Assembly (NCBI GenBank): GCA_905221605.1
Contig: CAJNDS010000202.1
Span: 248,001 to 312,000, forward strand
Length of the DNA: 64,000 nt
DNA from: Symbiodinium natans
Taxonomy: Eukaryota > Sar > Dinophyceae > Suessiales > Symbiodiniaceae
Direction of reading: 5' to 3'
The translations under genes and the position numbers were made by a program. Shown piece after piece: positions 62,880-64,000 of this stretch; position 1 is the stretch's first letter; each line of letters starts with the position of its first letter. The notes under the pieces were generated by a model that worked only from the letters and a program-made list of their open reading frames with translations, had not been told where the DNA came from and ran no database searches.

Positions 62880-64000
62880 GTATGGCTTCGGAAAGACAGA
62901 GAAGAAAGGGACGAAGAAGCACCAAATTCCCTGACTCAGGTGGGTTGATGTATAGTTCTAAGAAGGGACTTGCGAACTTCCCGACCCGGCAAACTGGGAA
63001 ATTCCGATTTCCTTTCGCACTCACACGCACATGGGGCCCTGTCTGCACCTACCCGTCCCATCAAGCGCGCAGGGCTCGGGGTGGTTTCTCGTCACGGTGC
63101 TACCGGGAGACTGTTCGAGAAAGACTGACAGGGCAGATGTGCGACAGGGGAGTGTCCAAGACTTTTTTGGGTGATGACAACGAGAATCATTCTTGCCCGC
63201 TCATCTTTAGGGTTTAGGGTTTAGGGTTTAGGGTTAGGTTACAACCCCCCACCCCCCCACACGCCTCCACAATTCGTCGACAAAGGTCTGTCGTTGCCTG
63301 ATCGTAGAGCGGTAGCACCTCAGCAGATGGCTATTCTGCTCTCTCCCGATCAACACACAGCTTGCGGCGTGGTCGGGACTTAGGGATGTGCGGAAGTCAG
63401 GGTTTGCAAGAAAGAAGCTGCCTCTCTTGCTTGCAGTTAAAAAACTTATGCTTCTGGCCTGTTGCCCTTCCTCCAGGCCTTGCCAAGCACCCACCACACC
63501 TCATACCATCTCCTACCTGTCACAGGCACGTCCAGTCCCAGCCCAGGGCAGACTAGTCCAAAAAGCCTAGGGAGCCTCCATACCCCTTCATGACACCCTA
63601 AACCACAGACACTCTGCTTCATTTACTTGTTGAAATAGCGATGGACAGGTGAGAAAAAAACATCCTAAACTGTATTGCATGCGGGGCGTTTGCTCTGGCT
63701 TACGGAATATTCCTGGACGTTGAAAGGGTATTAGCTGTTAAGGGCAATGGGATTAACAGGGTAAGGAGATTCGAGGGTTAAAGGGCAAGGGGATTCAAGG
63801 GTACTACGATTCAAGGGGAATGAGCTTAAAGGTACATCCCTCTTGAAAGCTGGACGTGCTGACACCCTAAACCCGAAACCCGAATCCCCAAACCCGAAAC
63901 CCTAAACCGCATAAAGCCTCAACCCGAAACCCTAGAAACCCTAAACCCCAAACCCGAAACCCTATAAACCCTAAACCCGAAACCCGAATCCCTAAACCCG
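62880..64000. other. Right-edge stretch, weak coding only
   Basis: A minus island at about 63240-63400 (REQNSHLLRCYRSTIRQRQT then FVDELWRRV) could be an upstream NOV-like exon. A plus frame at 62882-63217 may continue the retrotransposon remnant. Degenerate CCCGAAACCC/CCCTAAACCC units fill 63860-64000. The ATPase domain expected for the NOV-like gene was not found. Confidence 0.4.

Noticed and set aside
1-64000. The window as a true chromosome end because of TTTAGGG repeats
   Set aside because: Arrays are short, occur in both orientations, and are spread across the whole window between exons, so they are interstitial.

Overview
This window reads as nuclear DNA of a protist, most probably a dinoflagellate. 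Evidence seen in the sequence: dozens of interstitial TTTAGGG/CCCTAAA arrays; genes cut into many short exons; splice junctions of the form AG|G with GT, GC and apparently GA donors; a degenerate non-LTR retrotransposon end; and coding signal that lies almost entirely on one strand. A cryptophyte or chromerid is less likely but not excluded. There is no bacterial-type operon, no CRISPR array and no RNA gene that I could recognise.

Most long open frames here are shadows. Real coding sequence appears as short minus-strand islands that often lack an ATG. They are bounded by plausible splice sites and separated by telomere-like arrays, palindromic MITE-like elements and microsatellites. I translated these islands by eye. 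Exon edges are good to a few bases where a junction was worked out and to about 10-20 bases otherwise.

Layout, minus strand, from low to high coordinates. 3.27-3.9 kb: an unidentified three-exon gene. 4.12-8.02 kb: a TPR-FAD oxidoreductase gene with 16 near-identical TPR units, then a flavoprotein monooxygenase-like domain spread over downstream exons. 8.65-12.31 kb: repeated small exons, including five copies of a 72-nt exon inside a 368/609-bp tandem repeat. 13.5-17.8 kb: Ala-rich exons. 17.8-26 kb: sparse, repeat-rich, a few exons. 26-30.1 kb: one or two unidentified genes, including a clear 5' end at 30113. 31.5-43.4 kb: many unidentified exons and a 100-N assembly gap. 44.3-62.2 kb: a very large, very fragmented NO VEIN/sacsin-like gene with more than thirty recognisable exons. 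A two-exon cyclin-like gene (56692-57772) lies inside its span on the same strand. 62.4-62.9 kb: a plus-strand retrotransposon relic.

The most interesting feature is how introns are built in the 42-62 kb gene. Several introns consist largely of a short palindromic element or a telomere-like array flanked by 10-25 bp direct repeats of the exon edge, so splicing restores the uninterrupted reading frame. This looks like introner (intron-generating transposon) activity. Telomere-like arrays appear to take part: TTTAGGG repeats read in the sense direction supply both GTTTAG and TTTAG|GG. At least one array lies inside a MITE, and another is flanked by its own 20-bp direct repeat.
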